Below are positions 21,331-34,474 of a DNA stretch of 64,000 nt, in pieces; position 1 is the stretch's first letter; every line of letters begins with the position of its first letter. The notes below the pieces were generated by a model. It was not told the origin of the DNA, searched no databases, and saw nothing but the letters and a program-made list of their open reading frames with translations. Source of the DNA: Paraphysomonas bandaiensis (lineage: Eukaryota > Chrysophyceae); the NCBI GenBank assembly GCA_965644295.1, contig CBFFRP010000146.1, positions 496,001 through 560,000 of the forward strand. Direction: 5' to 3'. The translations under genes and the position numbers were made by a program.

Positions 21331-24300
21331 CTACGCTACTGATCCATAACAACTGCTTGCACTACGATACAGATACCACACAACGAGGTGAACGCATATG
21401 GCATATGAAATCAAAATTATTCTAGCAGTTGGTGGACGATCTCCAATCCACCTTAAAATGCAAGGACACCACTTCCTGTGTTGCCATCAATTAAACCCAA
21501 GATTAATACATATCTCCCTTACCGCAGCATATTCCACAGGGCAACAAACACAGGAGGGGAGCCCCCACCCCAGCCATCACTCTCTGGGTGGTCATGACCT
21601 GCTACATATTTTCTACTTTCAATTCCCGCCTCGCCTGATTCTACATCAAACTCCACATTCTGTCGCTACAAAAGTGTAAATAGATATAGAATCCATACGT
21701 GCAACAGTACCTGTCGTCGTGAAGATGGTAGCAGAGAGCTCGTAGTCACTTCTGTAGCTTGCCGCAATTCTTCACGTACCAAACGCAACTGATTAGTAAG
21801 CTGTTTATTTTCAACTTCTAAGCGCTTTCGTTCTTCTTGCAACTCCTCGATAAATTCATCTCTACTTTTCAACACAGACAACGTACTCTTGAGCTCTCCT
21901 TCGACACTAATTCTCTCCTTCTCAATGTCAGCAGCCTTTTTCTCTAGCGCCTCAATTCGCTCCTGCGCTATTTTCGCAATATCGGCACTCTCATTTCGAG
22001 ACTTTTCAGAACCGCCCTATAATATAATATCACAAACATTCACGTGACTAACAATGTTTACCATGCTATCACATTCTTTAACGGATTTAGCGGAAGTTTT
22101 CAAAACAACAAAAGAACCCTCTCCTGATCCAACAGAGCCTTCACCTTCTGATGCCGAACTTCCAGCAACAGATCGCGAAAGGGGCGAGAGGTCTGGTGAC
22201 TCCACGGTACATCCTTTCTCGCTATCATTGTAATATTTAATCTGTAAAGTTTGAGACGATCGTTGTTCACTACATGTACAATCCGCGATACGTTGCTCAA
22301 GATCTGCGATACGATCGTCTTTATCAGATACAAGTTGAGAATTCTCTAATTCCACGACTTTAGTTTCAAGATATCGGCATCGAGATGTTAAGGTATCGAT
22401 GGTACCTTGGGCACATTCTATCTCTTCTTCATGCTCACGTTGCATTGTTGATATGCGCTCATTCTGGCGTTTCAAACTCTCTAGATCTTTCTTCTTCTTT
22501 TGTTCATACTTATCCAGTTTAGATTCCACTTCCAGCAATCTACTACGAAGTTGTTCACACTCTGCAACTGCCTGAGATGCGTCGTTGAACTTGTTTTTAT
22601 GTTCGACTAATTCTAATTCAAGCGATGACATTCGGTCTTCCAGTCTCCTGATAATGGAAGCGTCTTCGTTTACTTTATTATTCAAGTCTGAATTTTCCAC
22701 TTCTAACTTTTCGATTGTAAAAGTTTTCTCCTTGAGCTTTTCCTCCAATAATTCACGTTCATCTTGTATCTTCGTCGTGCTGTTCTGCAATGCGGACACC
22801 TCAGCGTCCAATGCTGCACACCGTAGAGTAACTGACTTCAATTTATCAGTTGAGGATTTCATATCAGCTTCCAGTGATGATATATAAGAAAGTTGTGTGT
22901 CCCTCGTTGCATTCATTTCCTTTTCTGTTTGCGACATAAACTCCATATCCCTCTCAGCACTAGCTAGCGCTGACTCTAAGACTTCAACTTTAGCCTTAAG
23001 TCGTGCAACCTCACTAGAAAGAGACTCCTCTTTGGTTTCAAATAATAATATAAACTCCTCCTTTTGCTTGAGTTCACTTTCAAGTTGCAAAATTCTAGAT
23101 TTATACGTCTCCCGAGCAGCACTAAATTCGCTTTCCATATCAACTTGAGTTTGCAAGGTAAGATTCATAGAAGTAATCGTACGACGCTCACTCTCCAACT
23201 CAGACTCCAATGATGCAATCTTAGCGTTCAAACGTTCAACAGTTGATGCATACTCCGATGCCCTCTCATCAACACTGGCCATACTCTGACGCTCACTCTC
23301 CAACTCAGACTCCAATGATGCAATCTTAGCGTTCAAACGTTCAACAGTTGATGCATACTCCGAAGCCCTCTCATCAACACTGGCCATACTCTGACGCTCA
23401 CTCTCCAACTCAGACTCCAATGATGCAATCTTAGCGTTCAAACTATCAATAGTTGATGCATACTCCGAAGCCCTCTCATCAACACTGGCCATACTCTGAC
23501 GCTCACTCTCCAACTCAGACTCCAATGATGCAATCTTAGCGTTCAAACGATCAATAGTTGATGCATACTCCGATGCCCTCTCATCAACACTGGCCATACT
23601 CTGACGCTCACTCTTCAACTCAGACTCCAATGATGCAATCTTAGCGTTCAAACGTTCAACAGTTGATGCATACTCCGATGCCCTCTCATCAACACTGGCC
23701 ATACTCTGACGCTCACTCTCCAACTCAGACTCCAATGATGCAATCTTAGCGTTCAAACTATCAACAGTTGATGCATACTCCGAAGCCCTCTCATCAACAC
23801 TGGCCATACTCTGACGCTCACTCTCCAACTCAGACTCCAATGATGCAATCTTAGCGTTCAAACGTTCAACAGTTGATGCATACTCCGATGCCCTCTCATC
23901 AACACTGGCCATACTCTGACGCTCACTCTCCAACTCAGACTCCAATGATGCAATCTTAGCGTTCAAACGTTCAACAGTTGATGCATACTCCGAAGCCCTC
24001 TCATCAACACTGGCCATACTCTGACGCTCACTCTCCAACTCAGACTCCAATGATGCAATCTTAGCATTCAAACTATCAACAGTTGATGCATACTCCGATG
24101 CCCTCTCATCAACACTGGCCATACTCTGACGCTCACTCTCCAACTCAGACTCCAATGATGCAATCTTAGCGTTCAAACGTTCAACAGTTGATGCATACTC
24201 CGATGCCCTCTCATCAACACTGGCCATACTCTGACGCTCACTCTCCAACTCAGACTCCAATGATGCAATCTTAGCGTTCAAACGTTCAACAGTTGATGCA

Positions 24301-25991
24301 TACTCCGATGCCCTCTCATCAACACTGGCCATACTCTGACGCTCACTCTCCAACTCAGACTCCAATGATGCAATCTTAGCGTTCAAACTATCAACAGTTG
24401 ATGCATACTCCGAAGCCCTCTCATCAACACTGGCCATACTCTGACGCTCACTCTCCAACTCAGACTCCAATGATGCAATCTTAGCGTTCAAACTATCAAC
24501 AGTTGATGCATACTCCGATGCCCTCTCATCAACACTGGCCATACTCTGACGCTCACTCTCCAACTCAGACTCCAATGATGCAATCTTAGCGTTCAAACGT
24601 TCAACAGTTGATGCATACTCCGATGCCCTCTCATCAACACTGGCCATACTCTGACGCTCACTCTCCAACTCAGACTCCAATGATGCAATCTTAGCGTTCA
24701 AACTATCAACAGTTGATGCATACTCCGATGCCCTCTCATCAACACTGGCCATACTCTGACGCTCACTCTCCAACTCAGACTCCAATGATGCAATCTTAGC
24801 GTTCAAACGTTCAACAGTTGATGCATACTCCGAAGCCCTCTCATCAACACTGGCCATACTCTGACGCTCACTCTCCAACTCAGACTCCAATGATGCAATC
24901 TTAGCGTTCAAACGTTCAACAGTTGATGCATACTCCGAAGCCCTCTCATCAACACTGGCCATACTCTGACGCTCACTCTCCAACTCAGACTCCAATGATG
25001 CAATCTTAGCGTTCAAACGTTCAACAGTTGATGCATACTCCGAAGCCCTCTCATCAACACTGGCCATACTCTGACGCTCACTCTCCAACTCAGACTCCAA
25101 TGATGCAATCTTAGCGTTCAAACTATCAACAGCTGACGCATATGTTGTATCTTTCATTTGATGAGAAGCAATCGTGGATTCCAGTTCTGTTTCTAAAGAC
25201 GATATTCTCGACCTTAGACGTGTGATAGTATTGTTATTCTCGGTGGCATCGGTGATCATATGTTGGATTCGTTGTTCGTAGGATTCTTTCAACATTTGGA
25301 TTTCAGATTCATTGGACTTGCTATCTACAGTAGACTGCGACTCCTGAGGAGATACAGCTGAACTGGAACCAGAAGACTTTAGTTCCGTATTTAATCGAGA
25401 ATTCTCTTCCTCTAATTCCTTGATACGAGACTCATTTTGAAGGGATTGACTTCTAGCAGCTAATAGTTCAGAAACTTCATTTTCTAAGTCTCGTTTCGCT
25501 TGTTCCGATAATTCCAACTTCTGGTACAACTCTTTCACTTGGATATGTAAATCTTGGGAGGTAGACAATCCAGAGATATTATCGTAACTTTTATCAGCCT
25601 CAAATCGCTGTGTGGGACCAGAAGTAACATGAGCTTCATTTAACTCATCTACAGTCTCAGTGGCGTCAAGTGATGTCTTCAATGTTTGTTGAGGCTGTTC
25701 CTCATCAGTACTGGGATTACCCGACAATGATCCACTCTGACGCTGATCGCCATCCTCATCATCGGACATCATTCTAGACTGATCGAACTCATCACCATCA
25801 CCATTATCATCTGAATATTTATCTTCTCGATGTAGATGAGAGCTTGTCTGTTCCTCTTCCTCTATATCTTCATCAGAGCCATTATCCTCGACAGCGTTAT
25901 CCAATTGGTCCAAAAATTCATTCGCAGTGGCCAAACCACTCAGGGTATCCTTCTGAACTTGCTCCGCAAGTTGCCTAAGAGTACCCCACAT
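21331..25991 (-). CDS. tail-anchored golgin-like coiled-coil protein with 18 tandem 35-residue repeats
   Basis: Exons 25991-22062, 22016-21711, 21665-21523 and 21451-21331 (introns of 44-71 nt) give 1499 aa. The N-terminus is acidic (EDIEEEEQ), then almost the whole protein is coiled coil. Residues about 291-920 are 18 full copies of a 35-residue unit starting LNAKIASLESELESERQSMA. The last exon encodes a basic juxtamembrane stretch, WIGDRPPTAR, and one hydrophobic segment, IILISYAICVHLVVWYLY, followed by about ten residues. That architecture matches tail-anchored golgins such as golgin-84, giantin or CASP, which tether vesicles at the Golgi. The specific family cannot be set because the coiled coil is low in information. 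The tail exons are easily missed: the first exon's own stop would truncate the protein before the anchor. Confidence 0.72.
23232..25121 (-). repeat. 18 tandem copies of a 105-bp coding repeat
   Basis: Eighteen full 105-bp units, with partial units at both edges, lie inside the golgin-like gene. Copies are nearly identical at DNA level. They vary mainly at one boundary (codons for VER, VDS, IDS or IDR) and at one synonymous site (GCA/GCT). 105 bp encodes 35 residues, exactly five heptads, so coiled-coil phase is kept whatever the copy number. Confidence 0.95.
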
Positions 25992-26442
25992 TCTCTTTCA
26001 ATATATATCGACAAGAAACTAACACTTAAGTATGTTTCCTCTTTTCGTTTCTATCTATACATAATTAACGTAAACTAACCACTCAAAACATCCCGATATA
26101 TACATGACACAAACTATACACTTCATACATTTTTGTACACTTTCTACTATTTAGTCCTCACTTCCTAAGCAATATATTTGAAAAAACTACTAACTTCATC
26201 ATTAAAATCCCGGATTTTATACATGAAGTGTTTTATTTTTAGGCAACACGTACAAAACTGCTGTACATACGATATATATGAATCGTTGCAACAGAGCAGG
26301 TGGAGTAAAAGGTGCGTGCAAGTATAGTAAGTTTCCTCTACGATAGCGTAATAGTTAGAACTGTTGTTTGGCAAATGATATCCTCCTTGTGTTGTGAAGT
26401 GATGTATTGAAAGCTACAGTGTGAACGATACTGAGGACTACG
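25992..26442. promoter_or_regulatory. divergent promoter region golgin / CSTPP1
   Basis: Spacer between divergent genes. It contains AACTGCTGTACATAC at 26256-26270, the shared promoter word. No other feature is visible. Confidence 0.45.
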
Positions 26443-27386
26443 ATGTCTACGATGGCTCAGGCTTTATCTGATGAAAGCTATCTGAGTATGATCATTTACT
26501 CTGTGTGTGTTATTCTAACCTTTATTCGTTTTCTTAGACTCAACCGATCTTCATGTTCTTCTCTGTGATTTATTAAAACAGATAAATGAGAAGAAACCGG
26601 TTAATCCTTGGCAGTACAGCGCCACTTATTTTAAAAAGTATGCGTTTTGTGCTACAAATCTTTACATCTCACACTTAGTAAAACCTTTTTAGGGTTCAAC
26701 ATTGCATTCATATTTTGGGGGAGGATTATATGACGGTGGTAGCATGCCGCCACAACCGCAAGTCGTTTGTGTATTGCTGCACTCAGTCCTTTAAAAACTT
26801 TCCACGAAATGAGCGCATCAGTGTACATGACTTCTACAATTTACTTCAGTTGATATGTCCCGATATTCCATTGTCGTTAATTCAAGACTCCGCCCTCACC
26901 GGTTGTACAAGCGTGGGTTCTGATCCCGTACTCTATTGCTTTGATGAGCTTTCAACATCCCTCTACTTCCGCTTTATATTCACAGAATGGCTGATAATGC
27001 TCGAGAATGTGTTTTTTGAGGGTAAAGCAAGACGAGCATCTATAACATGTTCGCTATCTAAACTTCGGTATAAGTTTGAGGAGTGGCAAACATCTATCCC
27101 TTCCAGCACCTCACAGCCATCGCTAGATACGCTAAATGGTGTTCTGGATGGTCTGAGTGAGGCGGGAAAGAGTGATGTCACTTTTGATGACTTGATATCT
27201 TCAATGCTAAGGAGCAACGGTATAAAACGAGAAACGACCTCATACCGCCCTAATAATGTGGTGGAAAGCCTTGCCATAGAAAATATTCATTTACTTTGCT
27301 CGAACATTAGCGATGGGGGAAACCGAATGTGTACGGATGACCGACATGACAGACTTTCCCCATCATTGCCAGGAATTGGAAAATAA
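26443..27386 (+). CDS. CSTPP1 (C11orf49)-like centriolar protein
   Basis: Exons 26443-26485, 26538-26637 and 26693-27386 (introns 52 and 55 nt) give 278 aa. The N-terminal helix with DLHVLLCDLLKQINEKKPVN and YSATYFKKV resembles a dimerisation helix pair, and the middle region with CRHNRKSFVYCC, FYNLLQLICPDIPLSLIQ and LYFRFIFTEWLIML follows the order and spacing of human C11orf49/CSTPP1. That protein regulates the tubulin polyglutamylase complex at centriolar satellites. The tail is Ser-rich. Assignment rests on remembered family patterns, so it is moderate. It fits a flagellated organism. Confidence 0.65.
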
Positions 27387-28418
27387 TGTCGATTACTTTA
27401 GTTAGGAAATGTTTGTATCCCATGTAACGTCGTCATCGTTGATATGTAGGTTATAGTTCAATTTAGTTGCGTAATGTTGGATATATATATATATTACCGT
27501 TTTACCATAAGTAATAGATGCTTAAGTTTCGATCTTCTTTTGTCGTTTTAACCGACTGTGATGGTGATGAATGGAAAGTGGCTTCAACTAGATTCAGAAA
27601 CTCGGTTAAGTGGCGCTATGAGTTTGCCGTTGAAGTTTTTTAAAAATGTTTTCTAATGGTAAGTAGTAATTAGTAACTGTTAGTAGTTAATTGAAGGTCG
27701 TTAACTTATGTTCAATAGTAGATCAATGTTCATAAACAATACCTAGAAAATATATTGTCAACAAGTCAAGCAACCTTTACTCCGCTCTTTTGCGTATATA
27801 GTTCATTATTAGACTACAATGTATATATCAATAGTTTATATTCGTTCCCACAATACATAATACAATAGCAATATATTGTTTCCTTACTCAAATTTACCGG
27901 CACAATGTATCACCACCAGGATTTTACTCTGACTCTGATAAGAAAATTTAGCTTACCGCCCCTTTCCAGGGGAATTCTCGCATAGTCTAGCAAGATCATT
28001 TTAACCCTCCCCCACAAACTAGACTGAAATATATGAGGCTCTCTCGTAATCATGTATGTATGGCGTCAGCATGTGTTGTGTGCATCACTGTATGGCTGTA
28101 TCTCTAGATCTATCTGAATATGCAGCATACGCACATAGATATCAGTGTATTTCAGGGGACATGTATATAGGACGTATACGTTGGTATACTGCTGTATATC
28201 CTGCTCCAAGAGAGTTCTATTTTATGTGGACCGTATAACTGGAATACCATGGAATACCCTACACAAATACAGCCTGGTGTCTTCGTGGCCAGATATCCAA
28301 CACACTGTGTGCATGTTAGGTATGGTAGACACAGAGATGGCGTTGTTAAGGAACAGCATCGTGTGTTGTCGTTCATATGAAGTAATGTGGAGCTAATGTG
28401 TCCTCCTAGACTCCCTTT
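27387..28418. other. intergenic region upstream of the channel gene
   Basis: About 1 kb of AT-rich DNA with a (TA) run near 27480-27495. ATACTGCTGTA lies at 28186-28196, about 225 bp before the channel start. No gene is seen. Confidence 0.45.
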
Positions 28419-31400
28419 ATGATGGAAAGTGGGAAAGAGGACACATTGCATGGTGTCAAGGAAGTATCGCCTGATACAATCAGCACGTGGTTTTATGAGG
28501 GAAATAGATGCGTACTGCCTCTATTGGAGAGAAAATCGTTACTTATATTTTCTTTGGATGGATGCATTCGATCAGCGTGTATTGAATTAATGCTGAACCG
28601 ATGGTTCGATCGCTCAATTCTTTCTGCTATATGTGCAAATGCTGTTTTTCTTGCCTTAGATGACCCACTTTCTGATAACTTCGATGAGGTATTAATGTCT
28701 GTATAAGGTTAACGATATATTTAATTTTTGTATAGCTTTTCTCAGTTGCAGAGGTTGTGTTTAACAGCTTCTTCCTACTGGAATTTTGCATCAAAATCGT
28801 TGCGTTGGGTGCATGGGGAGGACCATCAGGTTACTTTAGAGATCCATGGAATAGGCTAGACTTCGCAGTGCTACTCTTGGGATGGATGTCGTGGACAATG
28901 GATTTTTTATCCACAGCTGAAGTCGGTAACTATTCTTTCATAAGAGCATTGCGGATTTTGAAGGTGACACAACGCAATACGATGACGTTGACCGTCATCA
29001 ATTTTGCGCAGGTGCTAAGAACCGTCAATAGTGTTCCCGGTCTGAAAAGACTCGTAAGAGCTATACTGGATGTCATTCCCCGACTGGTGGGCACGGGATA
29101 TTTATTACTCTTTATTATATTTCTTTTCGGTGAGCTTTCCACTCTAGTGTCTTGTACAGGACAATTTCTCTCCACAGATCAGCATTGTTTCAAAAATACA
29201 TTAACTTTTAACTCATGTCTATATTACTTACTTGGTGCGTGTAGGAATTATCGGTACACAAACCTACATGGGTTTACTTCGAAATCGTTGCTTTCCTGAT
29301 GACGTAAGGAACTCATACGGGTGAGTTGTCTTGCTGTGGTGTGGAATTTTTGCATCATTTGTGTGGAATAAAGGATGCACTATGACGCTGAGGACAAACT
29401 TTGCTCGTTAGAGAGTGGGAGAGGGAGGCAGTGTCACGGCGACACACCTAAATGCTCTCTTACCTACCCAGGTAGGCTCATGTCTGTGCTGGTATGTGTG
29501 CATTGGTTAAACTGCTCTCCCACTGTAGGTACAAATGACGCCAACCCAAACATACACCGCTTCGAGCACTTCGACAACATACTCAACGCTATGTTGTCTC
29601 TGCTTGTCACACTATCTCTTGAAGGTGTGCATTTAGCATTCTTTGCACTTTAGAATCATTTATATTGAGTATAACTAACAGGATGGACGGGATTAATGTA
29701 TGGACTGTTTGATAGTTGGGGGGTCTTTTCCGTTACGTACTTTGTAATCGTGATTCTCTTGGGCTCCTATGTAGCCCTCAACCTTTTGATCGCTGTACTT
29801 TACTTGACCTATGTAGAGACAGTAGAGGACAGGGTAGATGATGATATTAACGATGACGATGTAGTTGATAAATCGGAGGTGACTCACAGGAGGAGTCGAA
29901 GTGAATCTATGAATATTTCTGTTGACAACATATCTGGCGATAACACCACTCGTCAGGGACGGAGGGGAAGTGGGGGCTCTTTAATGTCATCTGTTGCTGA
30001 GCACAGTGAGTGGCCTAGTCTTGTTCAATATCTACATGATTTCGGAATCACTTGTCACTCCTTGTACAGTTTCCTCCAGCACAATCCCAAATATATGAAA
30101 ATGCGAGATATTCTTACTGGTGTGGTAAACAGTGGATCGTTTAACTTGTTCATAGTTTGCGTGATTTTGTTCAATATTCTTGCACTTGCCATTGAAGCTG
30201 ACTCATCGGCGAATGAAGTTCATTATTTTCTCTACATTTCGAATATAGTTTGTACTGCAATATTTACAATGGAACTCGTCGTGCGCACTGTCGCTGCCAA
30301 TATCCCGACTTTTCTCTATGAAAAGTTTAACCTATTAGACACAGCCATTGTTGCAATTAGCATAGCTGAATTAGCTTTGAAAACAAACTCTATTGTGTCC
30401 CTGCTTCGAGCCTTACGTGCACTGCGAACCTTCAAACTTCTCAACCGTTGGAAATCTCTCCAACTTCTCGTCAATGCTGTTTTAAGGTCTGGTCCTGGAC
30501 TGGGATACTTTGCTATAATTCTTGTGCTATTTATATTTGTATTTGCGCTGGCTGGGCGCTCAATTTTTGCTGGAAAACTTGACGATCCAGAGTTTCAATA
30601 TGGAACACCTCGAGCTAATTTCGATACTTTTTTTGATTCCTGCCTAACTACATTCCAGATGGTAACGGGGAAAAGCTGGAATGACATTCTATTTCGGTCT
30701 ATGGAGTACAATCCGGTGGTTGGATGTACATTTATGGTCATACTGTATATTGCGGGGAACGTGATACTACTGAAGCTATTTCTTGCCATTTTATTGGAAA
30801 ACTTCAGTGAAGGGAGGTTCAAAACGGGGAAAACGTCGTACTATGACTACCTTGAACACGATGCGGATATGGAGGTTATGCAATCAGGTCTATATACTTC
30901 GGTAGTTGTACTGATAACCGGATGCACACAGCGTATGTGGCGCTCTTGCAGCGACAGAGGTCGTAATTTTCTCCCCGAGACTTGGTCCCCGTATGGTATT
31001 GACGACGAGAGTGACGATGATACGCCCACTCCCCTAGATAATGATAGTGATGGGAAACCAATAAATTTCATGTGCTCACGAGATTTATCATCAATAAAGG
31101 AGCTACTGATGGATCTACCTGTCGCTGACCATTATCGTGGCAAAAGGGTTTTTATTGATTGTTTTACCGGTGCCGAGCTACTAGGTTATTTGGTTGCAAG
31201 AGGGGCTGCTCTGACTTCTGATATAGCCTTGGAACTGGCTGGAGAGATACTTGAAGATCAGCTAATATCTCCTGTATATATGATGGAGGATGATGTGGAT
31301 ATATTTCGCGACGATAAAGTCCTACATAGTGGTGCCCGCTCTTTTCGCGAAAGTAATTCATGGAAATATACTGCCGACATGAATTTTGAGTTCCGAGGTG

Positions 31401-34252
31401 ACCAGAGTTTGTATCGCCTGAATGGTCAGTCGGAGCAGGTTTCTGAGTGGCTTCTTTTGTCAAAGGATGCTGAATATAAAATCAGTCAGATTAAGAACAA
31501 AGAGAAGCGCCGGCAAATGCGGCGTTTCTTAGCTGGTCATGCCTGTGGTATACTCGGACCAAACAACAAACTGAGAATTATATGCGCTGAGATTGTGTTA
31601 CATAAATGGTTTGAATGCGCAATAATATGTTTGATAGTGGCCAGCAGTATTCTACTGGCTGTAGACAATCCTGCCGCTCCACGAGGGACAACCATATCTC
31701 TCACGTTGTACTATGCAGATATCGGATTCACATTGGCGTTCTCGGTTGAGATGATTATCAAAATGATAGCTATGGGGATCATGTATACACCAAACGCATA
31801 TTTTACCAGCTCGTGGAATATTCTAGATTTTACTATAGTAGTGGTATCTATTCTCTCGTTGTCATTGTCATCCTTGGACCTTTCTTTTCTTAAATCGCTG
31901 AGGGCGGTTCGAGCAGTTCGACCTCTTAGGCTATTATCTCGCGCACCTGGAATGCGGGTAGCTATCAACGCTATAGTAATGGTTATTCCGTCTCTTCTTA
32001 ATTTTTGTTCTGTCGTGAGTGTATTTCTTCTAACATTTGCGATACTTGGCTCTTCTCTTTTCAAAAATAAACTAAACTATTGTCACGCTACTGGAAGTTG
32101 GCCTTCAGAAGATAACAGTAGTTATGAGGACGAATACCGTTACATGTTAGACAAAGAGGAATGCCACGGTAGCGTGACCAACTCAGGGGGGTACACTGCA
32201 AACTTATCTTGGATCCCTGCAGACTCGAATTTCGACACTATTGGCAATGCTCTCATAACACTATTTGAGCTCACCACAATGGAAAATTGGAATCGCATTA
32301 TGTATCCAACTTTAGACATACCTAGTTCGTCGAATGCGGCCCCTGTGATGGATCACTCAAAGTACAATGCGCTTTTCTTTGTGTGCTTCATCATTGTCGG
32401 TGCATTTTTTATTGGCAACCTCTTTGTAGGGATCATAGTACACAAGTTTGAAAAGGCACGGGTACTAGACAAAAGGAGTGTGTTTATGACTGACGAGCAA
32501 TCTAACTGGCTAAACGGAATGAAAGTTGTCCTTGCGGCCCGACCACAGAAGACCTCTCCGATTCCGTCTGAGACCAACCTTTGGGGTATCCAAAGGTCTA
32601 TTTACATGATTGTATGTAACCCTTATTTCTGTGGGACTATAGACGCAGTCATCGTGCTAAATATGCTTGTGATGTCGTTGTATCACTTCGGACAGTCGAA
32701 CCACTTTTCGTCGTTTTTGTTTGCATGTGAAGTTTTATTTGTCAATGTATATGGCGTGGAGCTCATATTGAGGTACATTGCACTCAACGACATGTACGCA
32801 TTTTGGAAGGCTCCCTGGAATATATTTGATATTGTCATATTAGTGGGTGGTGTTTTGGATATATCAGGAACGAGTAGGGGCGTAAATATCACAGTACTCA
32901 GGGTTCTCCGATGTGGGCGCCTTCTCAAGCTCATTCGACGCTCGAAGCACATATACGTACCTCTCAAGACACTGTTCTATTCACTTCCGGCCCTTTTTAA
33001 CATCGGCTCTTTGCTCCTCCTAGCATTTTTTATATTTGCTGTTGTAGGGGTGAACTTGTTTCATGACGCCGATCGTGATGGAATATGGCTCACACAGTAT
33101 AATAACTTTGAGAACTTCGGTTCTGCTATGGTTCTTCTTTTTCGTTGCCTGACAAACGAGAATTGGAATAGTATTATGCATGTTTATGTGCGTCAGGGTT
33201 TCTCTTTTGCACCGCCTTTTTTTGCTGGATTTTTACTGTGCTGTAACTTTACCATGGTAAACCTTTTCATTGCCGTTATCCTTGAAAACTTTGAAACTGC
33301 CCTAAATGGGGAGCGCAAGGTACAGGTGCAGAGCACGGAAATGTTTGTAGATGCTTGGGCCGCGATTAACGACGAATTGCTCGGATCAGACACCGATACA
33401 CTGCCTGCGTATGCCCTTGTAAAGTTATTACACATGTTGCCTTATCCGTTAGGAATACTTGGGACATCAGAGGCTGATCTATCCTTAGGAAATCCAACAG
33501 ATCGTGTACTTTATCGCGCTTTTATTATATCTCTTCTTCGATCGCTTAACTTAAAGGTTGACTCCTCAAATCGTGTGTATTTCGTAGATGCTATATCCGC
33601 AATAAGTCAGCGGGCGAATGAAGAGAGCTCAGAAACCATTTTTGAAAATATGTCTTCTCATCAACGATTGGAGCTATTGTATAATATGAGGAAGCACTGT
33701 CACAACAAGACGATGACCAAAGTAGAGACAAAGTGCAAAGGACAGGTGTTTACAGCGATTGACTTGACAACTGAATTTAATTGTGCCGCAACCATACAAG
33801 CCGTATGGCGTGGTGCTCTGCTTCGGAAGCGAATCAGGGACTATAAAACAGATGACACTTCTGCACTTGCTGACGGAGTACAGAACAAGCAAAATGCCGA
33901 CAGGAGTTCTCCAGTTGTCGCCATGCAAGCGATTAAAACACCCCGAATGCTAGTTAAAAGTACATTGACTCGAGTGTTCCGACATCCATCGAATTCGCAA
34001 AGTTCAGGCGACGAGGGCTGTACCAATAATGCCCTCCCAGAAGTCTGCTCTCCGAAGTCAAATGGATGGAAAAAAGTATTTTTCCCATTAGATAAACCAA
34101 ATGCGGGAACTATGAGGGAGGCAAGCCCAGTGTTCTGGCCCCTTCCTTCTGGAGGCGCAGAGTTGGAAATGGTCCAACCTTCTGTTGATGATGATGGCAT
34201 AGGTGTAGAAACTAGGGCCACAACTATTTTCAACAGCGCTAGAGTGATATAA
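28419..34252 (+). CDS. four-domain voltage-gated cation channel with E-K-E-E filter and DEP-like insert
   Basis: Exons 28419-28688, 28736-29129, 29245-29320, 29374-29471, 29529-29624 and 29682-34252 give about 1834 aa. Four 6-TM repeats (I about 40-330, II about 455-660, III about 945-1235, IV about 1285-1515) each have S1-S6, a basic S4 (for example SLLRALRALRTFKLLNR in II and LRVLRCGRLLKLIRR in IV) and a pore loop. Pore loops read SLEGW, TGKSW, TMENW and TNENW, giving a filter E-K-E-E. The II-III linker (about 785-890) contains a DEP-like domain with CFTGAELLGYLVARGA and FRGDQSLYRL. The C-terminus has an EF-hand/pre-IQ-like region and an IQ motif (AATIQAVWRGALLRKRIR), which would bind calmodulin. 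It is CaV/NaV/NALCN superfamily; ion choice is uncertain. Confidence 0.88.
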
Positions 34253-34474
34253 AATTATCGACATGTTTTTCTGATGATTCTATAATAGACGTGTACCATG
34301 AGAATATTTTATCTTTGATCAATGCAATATTCCAGTTCTATATAAAGTTCCGTAATTTCTATTAAGTGAAATTTCAGTGTCACGATACAGATTAATATAA
34401 AAAGAATAGTCAATGACACTTTGACCTGAGGTACGCTGAAAATAATATTTAAGTGGCCTATTTGTGAGTATATT
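34253..34474. other. short 3' spacer after the channel gene
   Basis: AT-rich sequence between the channel stop codon and repeat A copy 2. No feature is seen. Confidence 0.4.

Noticed and set aside
23232-25121. Regular 105-bp repeats as a possible CRISPR-like array or satellite
   Set aside because: There are no distinct spacers, and the units are an unbroken coding coiled coil in a eukaryotic gene.
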